Shown here: positions 8,087 to 17,107 of the stretch, piece by piece | How the letters are laid out: each line of letters begins with the position of its first letter | Numbering within the stretch: position 1 is the first letter of the stretch | Source: Lactococcus paracarnosus | Lineage (GTDB): Bacteria; Bacillota; Bacilli; Lactobacillales; Streptococcaceae | Length of the DNA stretch: 64,000 bases | NCBI RefSeq assembly: GCF_006770285.1 | Contig: NZ_CP017195.1 | Span: forward strand, 62,001-126,000 | Direction of reading: 5' to 3' | The notes under the pieces: generated by a model | Seen by the model: the letters and a program-made list of their open reading frames with translations, nothing else | Told to the model about the DNA's origin: nothing | The model's database searches: none | Program-made: the position numbers and the translations under genes

Positions 8087-8487
8087 AATGTCTCCTTACG
8101 ATAGATTGATTTTCTAAAAAGATAATACATTTAACATCAGTTGGTTTATGCTTCCTATAATAGCAAGTTTTATAAGCCATATCAATCACTTTTTCTTATG
8201 TCGATTAAAGAATAGGATACCAGCGAACATAATGCTTGGCTTTAGTTAGCACAACTGGCTAATGCTAGCGATATATGAGGATGAAAAACTCAATCTGCCA
8301 CATGATTCTTTCCAATAAATTGGCAGTAAATAAGGATATCAGAGAATATTAGTCTGTTATCGGGTATGTCTATATGGTATAATGATAGTATAAGCTGTTT
8401 GAAAAAATTGACAGGGAGATCAAGTCATTATTTTGATTTCGTATTACCCTAACAGAAAATGAATGGCTACTAGATTTGAGGAGAGAT
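8087..8487. other. Intergenic region between divergent genes
   Basis: No gene is supported. An extended -10, TGGTATAAT, near 8374-8382 is a likely promoter for the DUF3013 gene about 100 bp downstream. Short AT-rich direct and inverted segments are present but nothing clearly structured is seen. Confidence 0.4.
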
Positions 8488-8958
8488 ATGGCGAAATATG
8501 GTTTTTTAGATGCGTTGGATCATGAATTAACGAGAAATTTTACATATGATTACGAGATTAATTGGGATAAAAAGCACCATGCTGTAGAAATATTTTACTT
8601 GCTTGATGTAGAAAATCCAGGTGTGGCAATCACTGATACTGCTGACGATGCTGAGGCATCACGTGATAATATTTCATTTGAGGATGCAGTTGTCTTCTAT
8701 AATCCTCAAAAGTCAAAGTTAGTGGTTGACGAATACTTAGCCATGTTTCCTTATGACCCTAAAAAAGGGTTGTCACAAGAGTTTATCACCTATTTTGTGA
8801 CCTTTTTACAGGAGACGGCAGATCAGGAATTGGATGCGCTGATGGACTTTTTAGTTTCTGATGAGGCAGAATTTTCAGGTACTTTTGATAAAGTAGCCTT
8901 TGATGCAGGGATGGCATCATTGACGGAGACGACGTTTCTACCGTATCCAAGATATTAA
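8488..8958 (+). CDS. DUF3013 family protein
   Basis: ATG 8488 lies behind GAGGAGA; an upstream TTG at 8476 would fall within that ribosome site. The 156-residue acidic soluble protein (KYGFLDALDHELTRNFTYDYEINWDKKHHAVEI) fits DUF3013, a family seen in streptococci and lactococci, usually next to prmA. Its function is unknown. A lipoprotein gene follows 15 bp downstream, then prmA-rsmE. Confidence 0.8.
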   Translation: MAKYGFLDALDHELTRNFTYDYEINWDKKHHAVEIFYLLDVENPGVAITDTADDAEASRDNISFEDAVVFYNPQKSKLVVDEYLAMFPYDPKKGLSQEFITYFVTFLQETADQELDALMDFLVSDEAEFSGTFDKVAFDAGMASLTETTFLPYPRY

Positions 8959-8973
8959 GGAGACCAATAACTT

Positions 8974-9426
8974 ATGACGATGAAAAAAATATCAGTTGTG
9001 CTTGTACTCCTATTATCAACGATTGTTCTAGTTACTGCATGTGGCGATAAAAAGACTAAGACTGAAAGCTCAACTAAGACATCTAAAAGTAAGTCAAGCA
9101 AGGTAAGCAAGGTAAGCAAGGTAAGCAAATCAGCATCAGAAGCAACTAAGACATCTGTATCTTCAAGTAGTAGCCAAACTTCATCCCAGTCTGCTACTAA
9201 GCAAGAAGATCTTCCATCACATGGTGGCGCTACGGAAGAAAGTCAGTGGTCGAAAGCTTCTAGTGAGGCTGCTAAGGTGATGACAGTTGTAGAAGGGCGT
9301 GAAGCCTTACGACAAGTCGGCATCGATGATAGTAATTTTTCAAATGCTGATATCAACAAGTATATCTTGGAAGCGAAAGCTGCTGGTGTAGCACTTGGCA
9401 ACTATATGAAATCACAAGGTTTCTAA
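8974..9426 (+). CDS. Small serine/lysine-rich lipoprotein
   Basis: A lipoprotein signal peptide ends in the lipobox VTAC with Cys23. Residues 26-75 are a low-complexity S/K/T linker that includes three exact KVS repeats. A folded part of about 70 residues follows (VVEGREALRQVGIDDSNFSNADINKYILEAKAAG). The protein is anchored outside the membrane with its domain held off by the linker. It shares a transcript with the DUF3013 gene and ends at a terminator. The function is unknown. Confidence 0.7.
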   Translation: MTMKKISVVLVLLLSTIVLVTACGDKKTKTESSTKTSKSKSSKVSKVSKVSKSASEATKTSVSSSSSQTSSQSATKQEDLPSHGGATEESQWSKASSEAAKVMTVVEGREALRQVGIDDSNFSNADINKYILEAKAAGVALGNYMKSQGF

Positions 9427-9435
9427 GTACTAACT

Positions 9436-9460
9436 AAAAAAGCGAGTGATCGCTTTTTTT
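9436..9460 (+). terminator. Terminator after the lipoprotein gene
   Basis: AGCGA-GTGA-TCGCT flanked by A-run and T-run, ten bases after the stop codon. Confidence 0.8.
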
Positions 9461-9489
9461 GATATAATAAGACAAGAAAGTGCAGTGAT

Positions 9490-9522
9490 TTGTCGTCAGG
9501 TAAGTAGCCGGTGCGACGACAA
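9490..9522 (+). promoter_or_regulatory. Hairpin in the prmA leader
   Basis: TTGTCGTC (9490-9497) pairs perfectly with GACGACAA (9515-9522) around a 17-nt loop. It lies between a possible -10 TATAAT (9463-9468) and the prmA start at 9564. No T-run follows, so it is not a standard terminator. It may tune mRNA stability or translation. Confidence 0.35.
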
Positions 9523-9563
9523 AATTACGCATCACCTAAACTTTAAAAAAGGAATCTATCAAA

Positions 9564-10520
9564 ATGAATAACTGGAATGAATTATCAGTCAAAGTTTCAC
9601 GTGAAACTGAGGAAGCGGTTAGCAATATGTTAATTGAGGCTGGGGCGCAAGGTGTTGCGATTGAGGATACACAAGATTATCTAAACAACGTGGATCATTT
9701 TGGGGAAATTTTACCCGATGTTGTTCAGCTAGACACAGTTATCGTTAAAGCCTACTATCCAGAAAATATCTCAATTATTGAACTTTCGCAACAAGTTCGA
9801 GCGCAAATAGCTAGCTTAACAGATTTTGGCTTACAGCCGGGTGCGTTTACAGTCATGACACAAAGCTTGGCTGAAAATGATTGGGCGGACAGCTGGAAGC
9901 AATATTTTTTACCAACGCGTATTTCTCATGGCATGACAATCGTCCCGTCTTGGACTGATTATGCGCCTGTTTCGTCGGATGAAAAAATTATCCGTCTGGA
10001 TCCAGGTATGGCTTTTGGTACTGGGACACATCCAACGACAAAACTGTCTTTGTTTGCTTTGGAGCAAACCTTAAGAGGCGGGGAAACATTACTGGATGTT
10101 GGGACTGGTTCTGGTGTCTTATCCATCGCAGCTAATCTACTGGGTGCAAGGGATATTCATGCTTTTGATTTAGATGAGGTAGCAGTCAGGGTAGCTGAGG
10201 AGAACATACAGCTCAATCCTCAGATGACAAACATCACCGTTAAAGCTGGGGATTTGTTGAAAAATGTCGAGATTAAAGCGGATGTCATTGTTGCAAATAT
10301 TCTAGCTGACATTCTCATGCATGTGATTGAAGATGCCTATCATCTGCTCCATGAGGGTGGTTTCTTGATTATGAGTGGCATTATCGACAGTAAATCGTCA
10401 ATGATTTTAGATAAATGCCATCAAGCAGGGTTTTCACTCATGACACAGATGCAACAAGGGGAATGGCACTGTGTGATTTTACAGAAGGCCGATGAAGATC
10501 ATCGTGTGATCGGAGGATAG
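9564..10520 (+). CDS. prmA: Ribosomal protein L11 methyltransferase PrmA
   Basis: PrmA trimethylates ribosomal protein L11 with SAM. The N-terminal recognition domain starts [20 protein letters not shown]. The motifs [16 protein letters not shown] and [15 protein letters not shown] (SAM site, about residues 190-205) and [10 protein letters not shown] (catalytic-loop NxLA type) are diagnostic. The 318-aa length is normal. It is followed six bases later by rsmE, the usual pair. The ribosome site is AAAGGAAT. Confidence 0.95.
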   Translation: MNNWNELSVKVSRETEEAVSNMLIEAGAQGVAIEDTQDYLNNVDHFGEILPDVVQLDTVIVKAYYPENISIIELSQQVRAQIASLTDFGLQPGAFTVMTQSLAENDWADSWKQYFLPTRISHGMTIVPSWTDYAPVSSDEKIIRLDPGMAFGTGTHPTTKLSLFALEQTLRGGETLLDVGTGSGVLSIAANLLGARDIHAFDLDEVAVRVAEENIQLNPQMTNITVKAGDLLKNVEIKADVIVANILADILMHVIEDAYHLLHEGGFLIMSGIIDSKSSMILDKCHQAGFSLMTQMQQGEWHCVILQKADEDHRVIGG

Positions 10521-10526
10521 GAACGC

Positions 10527-11276
10527 ATGCAACAGTATTTTTTAGCGGAACAGTTATCTGAGACGGCGTCTTCTTTTAGGCTGGATAAGGCAGACAGTCA
10601 TCATCTTTTTACGGTCCTTCGTGCGCATGCTGGGATGGAAGTTCAGGTCGTTTTCGCGGATCAGACGCTGATACTAGCCCAAGTAAACGAGGATCTAGAG
10701 ACCTTATCTTACCTGGAGGCCTTGTCTAGAACAGTCGAACTACCCGTAAACGTGACGATCGCAGTCGGGTTGCCAAAAGGTGACAAGTTAGAGTTTATCG
10801 CGCAAAAAGTAACTGAACTTGGGGCATTTGACTTGCTTGCTTTTCCCGCGAAGTGGTCAGTGACGAGATTGGATGCAAAAAAAGCAGCCAAAAAAACAGA
10901 GCGGTTGCAAAAAATTGCCAAAGGGGCAGCCGAGCAGTCCAAGCGATTACGCATCCCAACGGTGTCCATTTTACCTCAGTTGACAGACTTAACTACTCTG
11001 TTTAAGCAGTATGATCGAGTGCTTGTCGCCTATGAAGCCGCCGCAAAAGATGGAGAAGCGTCAGCCTTTGCTAAGGTATTGGCATCCCTAGATAGCCAAC
11101 AAAAAATCCTTGTGATTTTTGGACCTGAGGGTGGTATTTCACCAGAAGAAGTGAGCACCTTCACTGATTTAGGTGCAATCAAAATTGGTTTAGGACCACG
11201 CATCATGCGTGCAGAAACAGCACCGATGTATGTCTTATCAGCGATTTCTTTCTATACTGAATTATTAGGTGGGTAA
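10527..11276 (+). CDS. rsmE: 16S rRNA m3U1498 methyltransferase RsmE
   Basis: RsmE is a SPOUT-class enzyme that methylates U1498 of 16S rRNA. An N-terminal PUA-like part (DSHHLFTVLRAHAGMEV) precedes the knotted domain with GLPKGDKLEFIAQKVTELG, KGAAEQSKR, IFGPEGGISPEE and the C-terminal LGPRIMRAETAP. At 249 aa it is full length. The ribosome site GGAGGATAGGA overlaps the end of prmA. A hairpin AGTCTC/GAGACT begins right after the stop. Confidence 0.95.
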   Translation: MQQYFLAEQLSETASSFRLDKADSHHLFTVLRAHAGMEVQVVFADQTLILAQVNEDLETLSYLEALSRTVELPVNVTIAVGLPKGDKLEFIAQKVTELGAFDLLAFPAKWSVTRLDAKKAAKKTERLQKIAKGAAEQSKRLRIPTVSILPQLTDLTTLFKQYDRVLVAYEAAAKDGEASAFAKVLASLDSQQKILVIFGPEGGISPEEVSTFTDLGAIKIGLGPRIMRAETAPMYVLSAISFYTELLGG

Positions 11277-11324
11277 GCTAGTCTCTTTTTTGAGACTTGG
11301 TAGGTGTAAGAAAATAAAAAATAT

Positions 11325-11366
11325 AAAAGGCTGTCAGTATAAAAAACTGATAGCCTTTCTTTTTTC
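11325..11366. terminator. Terminator between rsmE and the peptide transporter operon
   Basis: AAAGGCTGTCAGT pairs with ACTGATAGCCTTT around a short A-rich loop, with A- and T-runs on both sides. It can end rsmE transcription and, on the other strand, the ABC operon whose last gene stops at 11407. Confidence 0.85.
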
Positions 11367-11406
11367 AAATAGCTTGATTGGTATTACCTTTTAATTTTTA
11401 GTTGCG

Positions 11407-12294
11407 CTATTGCTCTCTTCTTACAAAATGATCCTCATCAACCTGATGCCAGTCAAATCGATCAGACAGGGTGATGACCTCGTCAATCTCATCATTTTCG
11501 AGTGCAAGTCTCGCTAGATGGGGATCGGCAATCGGTGCAGCAGCTAATAATTTTTTTGTGTAGGCGTGTTGGGGGTTATCAAACAACTGCTCGGTAGGTG
11601 CAAGCTCGACGAGTTGTCCTTGATACATGACAGCAATTCGATCTGAGATGTGTCTGATTACCGATAGATCATGGGATATAAACAAATAGGATAAGGCTAA
11701 TTCTTCTTGGAGTTTTTGGAGGAGATGGAGGATTTGTGATTGGATCGAGACGTCTAATGCAGATGTCGGTTCGTCGCAAAGTATGAATTCAGGTTGGTTG
11801 ACAACTGCTCTAGCGATGCCAATTCTTTGTCTTTGGCCGCCGCTGAAGGCAGCTGGGAATTTATTTACGGCGTCACCTGTTATGCCCACAATCGCTAAAG
11901 TATCAATCGCTTTTTGTCTTGCCATTTTTTTTGGCACACCTAGTAAGGGTTCCATTACTAATTCTACTGCTGTCAATCTAGGATTTAAAGCCGAATAGGG
12001 ATCTTGAAAGATGATTTGCATCTTCTGATTCATTTTTTTTCGCTCGGCAGCATTTACGGCTGCCATATCTTTACCAGCATAGAAAATCTTGCCAGAACTC
12101 GGGTTTTCCAAGTTTAACACCAGTCGGCCTAGCGTTGTTTTGCCGCTGCCGGATTCACCGACTAATCCTAGGGTTTCCCCCTTATTCAGCGTTAAATTGA
12201 CTTCAGAAACGGCCTTGATGGTCGATTTACGACCACGCCAGTCTTTTGTCGTAAATGTTTTAGAAAGTCTTGAGACGCGTATTAATTCTGACAT
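11407..12294 (-). CDS. Oligo/dipeptide ABC transporter ATPase (OppF/DppF type)
   Basis: Walker A GESGSGKT (about residues 42-49), signature SGGQRQRIGIARA and Walker B FILCDEPTSALD are present, and the C-terminal region has the oligopeptide-transporter extension (LVELAPTEQLFDNPQHAYTKKLLAA). At 295 aa it is the F-type partner. It powers peptide import together with the D-type ATPase, whose stop it overlaps by 35 bp. It is the last gene of the A-B-C-D-F operon. The final 40 residues are acidic, somewhat unlike typical OppF. Confidence 0.9.
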   Translation of the reverse strand: MSELIRVSRLSKTFTTKDWRGRKSTIKAVSEVNLTLNKGETLGLVGESGSGKTTLGRLVLNLENPSSGKIFYAGKDMAAVNAAERKKMNQKMQIIFQDPYSALNPRLTAVELVMEPLLGVPKKMARQKAIDTLAIVGITGDAVNKFPAAFSGGQRQRIGIARAVVNQPEFILCDEPTSALDVSIQSQILHLLQKLQEELALSYLFISHDLSVIRHISDRIAVMYQGQLVELAPTEQLFDNPQHAYTKKLLAAAPIADPHLARLALENDEIDEVITLSDRFDWHQVDEDHFVRREQ

Positions 12295-13168
12295 CGCTTC
12301 CCCCCTTTTCTAGCCAAACGCTATGTGTCGGCGATAACTGATGTAAAATAAGGTCATCAGCTAGGGTTTCCTGGTAGTTGAAAACTGGCAAGGTATCATG
12401 CTTATCACCCAGTTTAGCTGAAGCTAAGAGTTGCTTTGTATAGGTATGGGCGGGGTTATAAAATATATCCTCAGCAGACCCTGTTTCGACTATACGGCCT
12501 TGATACATGACTTGAATAAAATCACACATGCCGGCCACCACGCCAAAGTCATGCGAGACCAAAATAACGGACAGCTTTTCTTTTTGATTTAGGGCACGGA
12601 TTAGTTTTAAGATTTGCGCTTGGATGGTGACATCCAATGCAGTTGTCGGCTCGTCAGCAATTAGCAAGTCTGGTTTGGCTAATAGTGCCATGGCAATTAA
12701 TACTCTTTGTCGCATCCCGCCAGAGAGTTCATGTGGAAATTGTCTAAACCGTGTTTGTGGATTTGCAATCCCCACTTTTTCTAGTTCAGCTATTGCGAGC
12801 TGCTTAGCCTGTTTACCTCGGGTGTTTTGAAAGCGTTGAATAATTTCAACCAAATGAAAGCCAATCGTTCTAACAGGATCAAGTGCGGTCATCGGGTCTT
12901 GGAAAATCATCGAGATGGGTAGTTTCGTCTTTTTATCGACTTGCTTGCCATCAAAGGTATAGGTTTTAAATTGACTTGATAGCCCATCAGGTAAGTGGTT
13001 CATCATACTCTTCATGACAAGACTTTTACCGCTACCTGATTCGCCAACAATCCCCATGATAGCACCTTTTGGCACCGTAAAATTAATATGCTTAACAAGA
13101 GATGTCGTGGTATGTTGCTTGCGAAAGTCAATCTGTAGCTCACTGATTTCAATTAGATGTTTAGTCAC
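12260..13168 (-). CDS. Oligo/dipeptide ABC transporter ATPase (OppD/DppD type)
   Basis: The GTG start at 13168 follows AAAGGAGG. Walker A GESGSGKS, signature HELSGGMRQRVLIAMAL, Walker B LLIADEPTTALD and the family-typical VILVSHDFGVVAG are visible. It is the D-type ATPase that pairs with the F-type to drive a peptide permease. It lies six bases behind the C-type permease gene. 302 aa, full length. Confidence 0.9.
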   Translation of the reverse strand: MTKHLIEISELQIDFRKQHTTTSLVKHINFTVPKGAIMGIVGESGSGKSLVMKSMMNHLPDGLSSQFKTYTFDGKQVDKKTKLPISMIFQDPMTALDPVRTIGFHLVEIIQRFQNTRGKQAKQLAIAELEKVGIANPQTRFRQFPHELSGGMRQRVLIAMALLAKPDLLIADEPTTALDVTIQAQILKLIRALNQKEKLSVILVSHDFGVVAGMCDFIQVMYQGRIVETGSAEDIFYNPAHTYTKQLLASAKLGDKHDTLPVFNYQETLADDLILHQLSPTHSVWLEKGGSDVRINTRLKTF

Positions 13169-13174
13169 AGGGTG

Positions 13175-14008
13175 TTAGACCTCCTTTCGTTGTATGATTA
13201 ACTTGATTAGATCGCCTAGATTATTAAAGGCATAGATGGTTAGGACAACAAATAAGCCTGGCAAAATGGCCATATAAGGTGCGCTTTGTAGACTACTTTG
13301 TGCATTCTGTAGTAGGCTACCCCAGGACGCCATGGGTTGCTGGATGCCCATCCCTAGAAAGCTTAAGGCAGCTTCTGTCATGATGGCACCAGAGAGGCTT
13401 TGGGATGCGGCAACAATCAAAGTTGGTAGTGCTGAGGGTAAGATATGCTTGGCGATGATTTTAACCCAGTTTTCTCCTAGAAATTTGGAGTAGATGACGT
13501 ATTCTCTCTCTTTTGCTGAGAGTGTCTCAGCGCGAATTAACCGCGCAATTCGCATCCAAGAAAAGCCACCAATCACGATAATAATCGTCGTCAAGCCAGG
13601 TTTTAAGAAGACACTTAGCACAATGACGAGTATCAGCCAGGGAATTGACGACAAGATATCGACAAATCGCATTAAAAGACTATCAACTAGGCCACCAAAA
13701 TAACCTGAAATCAAGCCAACCAGTGTGCCAATTAGCGTTGCCGTCAGCATTGCTAAAATACCAACGAATAAAGAAACGCGGCCACCATACAGGACTCGGA
13801 TAAAATAATCGCGACCGATTTCGTCAGTCCCAAATAAATGTTGCCAACTTGGCGACTGGGATATGTGACTGATGTCTGGTGCATTTGGATCAATAGGGAT
13901 TAATGGTGCAAGTAGTGTTAACGCAAACAAGAGGCTTAAAAAGAGGATTGATCCTATAAATATGGGAGAGGCGCCTATCATCTGCTTGATCTGATTCGTT
14001 TTTTTCAT
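13175..14008 (-). CDS. Peptide ABC transporter permease (OppC/DppC type)
   Basis: An N-terminal helix and the HLFGTDEIGRDYFIRVLYGGRVSL motif are characteristic of C-type permeases. The binding-protein-dependent transport domain follows, with the EAA-like loop (AETLSAKEREYVIYSKFLGEN...IIAKHILPS) that contacts the ATPases, and about six membrane segments. It overlaps the end of the B-type gene by four bases. 277 aa. Confidence 0.9.
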   Translation of the reverse strand: MKKTNQIKQMIGASPIFIGSILFLSLLFALTLLAPLIPIDPNAPDISHISQSPSWQHLFGTDEIGRDYFIRVLYGGRVSLFVGILAMLTATLIGTLVGLISGYFGGLVDSLLMRFVDILSSIPWLILVIVLSVFLKPGLTTIIIVIGGFSWMRIARLIRAETLSAKEREYVIYSKFLGENWVKIIAKHILPSALPTLIVAASQSLSGAIMTEAALSFLGMGIQQPMASWGSLLQNAQSSLQSAPYMAILPGLFVVLTIYAFNNLGDLIKLIIQRKEV

Positions 14009-14967
14009 GCCGTCTTTCCTCCTCTTCTAATTCTCGGATCAACGATAGCGTAGAGGACATCAGATAATAAATTGCCCAAAATAACCAAGGTTGCTGACAG
14101 TAGCAGTAAGGTCATGATGACAGGATAATCTAGACTCTTTGTTGCCGCCAGGAGATAGGGGCCGACGCCCGGCCAGCTGAAAATGGATTCTGTGATAATC
14201 GCACCCGTTACTAACATGGGTAGGGCTAAGCCGATTTGGGTCACGATAGGAATTAGGATATTTCGACTGATATGTCGGCTGAAAATTTCCCATCTCGTGG
14301 CTTGAAAAGCTGATTGGACAGTGACATAGTCCTCAGTAATTTGTTCATTAGCTGATGCACGAATATATCTGGTTAATTCCGGGAAAAAGGCAACTGTTAA
14401 GGTGATATAGGGTAGGGTAAAATGGGCTAGAAAATCTGCCAACTCATTTTCTTTGCCGATTGTGTGCATCCCAATAATCGGGAAAAGGTTTAACCGGTAA
14501 CCAAACTGATAGATTAAAATCATGGCAAACCAAAATGTTGGCACTGCAATTCCGATAGAGGCAATGGCGTCGACAGCTCGATCCAAAAATTTTCCTTTAT
14601 TTGCTGATGCAGTTAAGCCCAAGGTGATTGCCAAAAAGAGTGCCGTGATATAAGCCGGTAAAACTAAGCGGATTGTATTTGGTAACCGAACAGCTAGCTC
14701 CGATGTGATACTATGTTGATTGATCAGGGAGTAACCGAAGTCGCCATGAAGCATTTGGCTTAACCATTTGACATATTGGACAATAAAGGGATCATTTAAT
14801 CCGTATTTTTCTCGAAGCAAGGCCACTTGGTCATTAGACATGTTTGGTGTCGTAATCGAATCGATGACGTCATACGGTGCAAGGTGTATCAGTGAAAATA
14901 CGATAAATGATATAATCAGTAATAATGGGATTGCTTGTAGAACCCGTTTTAATATGTAACTAGCCAC
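14005..14967 (-). CDS. Peptide ABC transporter permease (OppB/DppB type)
   Basis: The chosen start is GTG at 14967, placed six bases after AAAGGA and giving the usual B-type N-terminus ASYILKRVLQAIPLLLII; a frame from 15018 would run through a hairpin. The 320-residue protein has about six membrane segments, the periplasmic-facing LREKYGLNDPFIVQYVKWLSQML stretch, and an EAA-type loop near residue 225. It follows the binding protein gene across a strong intergenic hairpin. Confidence 0.88.
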   Translation of the reverse strand: MASYILKRVLQAIPLLLIISFIVFSLIHLAPYDVIDSITTPNMSNDQVALLREKYGLNDPFIVQYVKWLSQMLHGDFGYSLINQHSITSELAVRLPNTIRLVLPAYITALFLAITLGLTASANKGKFLDRAVDAIASIGIAVPTFWFAMILIYQFGYRLNLFPIIGMHTIGKENELADFLAHFTLPYITLTVAFFPELTRYIRASANEQITEDYVTVQSAFQATRWEIFSRHISRNILIPIVTQIGLALPMLVTGAIITESIFSWPGVGPYLLAATKSLDYPVIMTLLLLSATLVILGNLLSDVLYAIVDPRIRRGGKTA

Positions 14968-14988
14968 TATTTTTCCTTTCATATCATC

Positions 14989-15028
14989 AAATAAAGCTGT
15001 GACTATGTTTCCTATCACAGCTTTATTT
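14989..15028 (-). terminator. Intra-operon hairpin between binding protein and permease genes
   Basis: A perfect 14-bp stem (14989-15002 with 15015-15028) and 12-nt loop start two bases after the binding-protein stop. On the minus strand it is followed by a weak T-rich stretch. It likely acts as a partial terminator or 3' stabiliser so that the binding protein is made in excess over the membrane components. Confidence 0.7.
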
Positions 15029-15029
15029 G

Positions 15030-16613
15030 CTATTTAATAGTCAATTTAGACAGATCTTCAAATGTATAAATTGGGACTAAATTAGCCTTTTTAACATTGG
15101 TAATTCGGTTGTTGACGGCGAGAATCTTTTTATTATCCACGATTGGGTAGATTCGGGCATCGTCTGCAACCTCTTTTTGCAATTGGTCATAGAGTGCTTT
15201 ACGTTTGCTTGGATCTGTTTCAACTGCTGCTTTATCAAATAATTGGTCTGTTTTCGCATTATTGGTTTGGAAATAATTTGAACTCCCACCTGTTTTGAAT
15301 AATGCAGCATATAAATCAGGATCATTGCCCATAATATAGCCACCTAAAAATAGATTGTATTTAGTAGAGCCAGGTTTCTTTAATTCTGAAAAGATTGCAG
15401 TGCCATCGCCACCTTCTAGTGTCACTGTAATGCCTGCTTTTTTGAGTTGTTGCTGAATCAGTGTGGCTTGGACTGTTTGCGCTGGATCAGTTGCTGAGAA
15501 ACCGATATTGAGTTTCAAATCAGAGACACCAGCTTCTGCAAGTAATGCTTTACTCTTTTGCGCATTCGTTTTATATGTGTTAACTGACTCAGTGGCAAAA
15601 GGGTTACTTGGCGGTAGGAATGAGTTAGGCGTACTATAATACTTTTTATTTAAGTAAGCTGCTTGATTTAATTCAGACTTGTCTAAGGCATAGAGCACTG
15701 CTTGACGGACCTTAACATTGGTCAAGGCATCAGATTTGGTATTTAAGCCTAAATAACCCACTCGGGTTTCAGAATAAGGATAGACGGTTATCTCATGGCT
15801 GTCTAAGTCTGAAATAGCGCTAGGTAACACTACTGCTGCATCTACTTCCCCTTTTTGTAAGGCAACTTTAGCTGTATCATTGCTTTCAATAATGCGTAGG
15901 GTCACGTTTTTGATTGCGGGTGTACCACCAAAATAAGTTTTGTTTGCTTCAAAAGTGAGATACTCACCAGTCTTATAAGTTTTTAATTTGTAAGGTCCGG
16001 TACCTACGGGTGCTACAGGCAGCTCCTTAACGGAAAAGTCGGCAACATCCTTATAGATATGTTTGGGGATGATAAAAGTTTCTGTAGCGATATTATTAAC
16101 GGCTGCGGCACTTGGCTCAGGTAAATTAAACTTCACGGTATAGTCATCAACTTTTTGGATGGTAATGGGTTTACCCCCAATCCAGAGTTTATCGGCGTTG
16201 CCATTTTCTTTCTTGGCCTTCTGTGTATAGGTAAAGACGACATCATCTGCAGTTAACTTTTCACCATCTGACCACTTGATCGTTTGTTTGAGTTTGACAG
16301 TCACCGATAAGCCATCCTTAGCTGCTTCAATCGAGTCTGCTAGTATATTTTTTTGCGTCCCATCTGTTTCAATCGTAACAAGTGGTGAATAAATCATATT
16401 AGTGACGGTTAGGCCCCAACGATCACTCGTGTTAATCGGATTAAGTGATGCTGGATTACCACTGATTGCATAAGTGAAAGATGACGCGTCTTTAGTCGTT
16501 TCTGTTTTACTCGTCGTTGCTTTATTTGGTGAACTACTTGTCGAGCAAGCAGCTAAAAATAAACCTGCTGTTGCAAATAAAAGCGTGACTGCCCCATATT
16601 TTAATTTCTTCAT
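15030..16613 (-). CDS. Peptide-binding lipoprotein (SBP family 5)
   Basis: A lipoprotein signal ends in LAAC (Cys23), followed by an S/T/K linker and the family 5 solute-binding fold (YAISGNPASLNPINTSDRWG, GTGPYKLKTYKTGEYLTFEANKTYFGG, RVGYLGLNTKSDALTNVKVRQAVLYALDKSEL). It would capture oligo- or dipeptides outside the cell and hand them to the permease encoded next. At 527 aa it is normal length. The gene order A-B-C-D-F matches dpp-type operons of lactococci more than the D-F-B-C-A opp order. The ribosome site is AGGAG. Confidence 0.9.
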   Translation of the reverse strand: MKKLKYGAVTLLFATAGLFLAACSTSSSPNKATTSKTETTKDASSFTYAISGNPASLNPINTSDRWGLTVTNMIYSPLVTIETDGTQKNILADSIEAAKDGLSVTVKLKQTIKWSDGEKLTADDVVFTYTQKAKKENGNADKLWIGGKPITIQKVDDYTVKFNLPEPSAAAVNNIATETFIIPKHIYKDVADFSVKELPVAPVGTGPYKLKTYKTGEYLTFEANKTYFGGTPAIKNVTLRIIESNDTAKVALQKGEVDAAVVLPSAISDLDSHEITVYPYSETRVGYLGLNTKSDALTNVKVRQAVLYALDKSELNQAAYLNKKYYSTPNSFLPPSNPFATESVNTYKTNAQKSKALLAEAGVSDLKLNIGFSATDPAQTVQATLIQQQLKKAGITVTLEGGDGTAIFSELKKPGSTKYNLFLGGYIMGNDPDLYAALFKTGGSSNYFQTNNAKTDQLFDKAAVETDPSKRKALYDQLQKEVADDARIYPIVDNKKILAVNNRITNVKKANLVPIYTFEDLSKLTIK

Positions 16614-17107
16614 CCTGATACTCCTGATTTCCTATTTTTCAGACCACGCCCCCCTCTCCAGAGAGGATCATATTCAGAGGTGGCCACCTATTTGTGTTTC
16701 TCAACTAATCGATTAGACGTTTAGTAAAAAGCAGAAACAACGCGACATCCCTATCGTTAATTTATTGCTAGACCTAAATTCTATCATTGGCATACCCTTA
16801 TTGGGGATAGCATTTTTTTATATGGGCAATAAAAAAATGTTATTGGGCAAATGATGTATCCCTATAACTGCCATATAATTTGAAGTTTAGATGGAGATAT
16901 AAGGATGAGAGCGCCTATTAGGTCACAACACATGGAGGCAATTCAAGGAATATATAAAAAAACCGAAGAAATGGCACACGCTTCGGCTTTTTTTGTATCT
17001 ACTGAAATTAAGGTTTTAATGGGAATACCAGCATAATTTAAGGATCAGATTACCGGTTTTATTCGCTTAGGGGAGGGGTTGCAACAGAAACCAGAAAGGT
17101 CAAAGTA
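16614..17107. other. Leader/promoter region of the peptide transporter operon
   Basis: On the minus strand the leader of the binding-protein gene is long and structured. It has a 12-bp palindrome AGGTGGCCACCT (16678-16689), CCTCTC/AGAGAGG nearby, and a palindrome CTAATCGATTAG near 16706-16717. Two copies of TGGGCAA (16823-16829 and 16844-16850) are 21 bp apart, about two helical turns, fitting a regulator site upstream. No recognised riboswitch or T-box core is seen. A terminator for the glycosyltransferase gene lies at its far end. Confidence 0.4.
16958..16994 (-). terminator. Terminator after the glycosyltransferase gene
   Basis: CCGAAG (16963-16968) pairs with CTTCGG (16981-16986), with A-runs and T-runs flanking on both strands. 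On the minus strand it lies about 115 bp behind the glycosyltransferase stop. Confidence 0.7.

Noticed and set aside
16620..16800. Possible T-box or other riboswitch in the peptide-binding protein leader
   Set aside because: AGGTGGCCACC resembles the T-box core only loosely, and neither a specifier loop nor an antiterminator pair could be found.
16905..17036. A 43-codon plus-strand frame with GGAG eight bases before its ATG
   Set aside because: A strong terminator hairpin of the opposite gene lies in its middle and no homologue is recognised, so it is probably chance.
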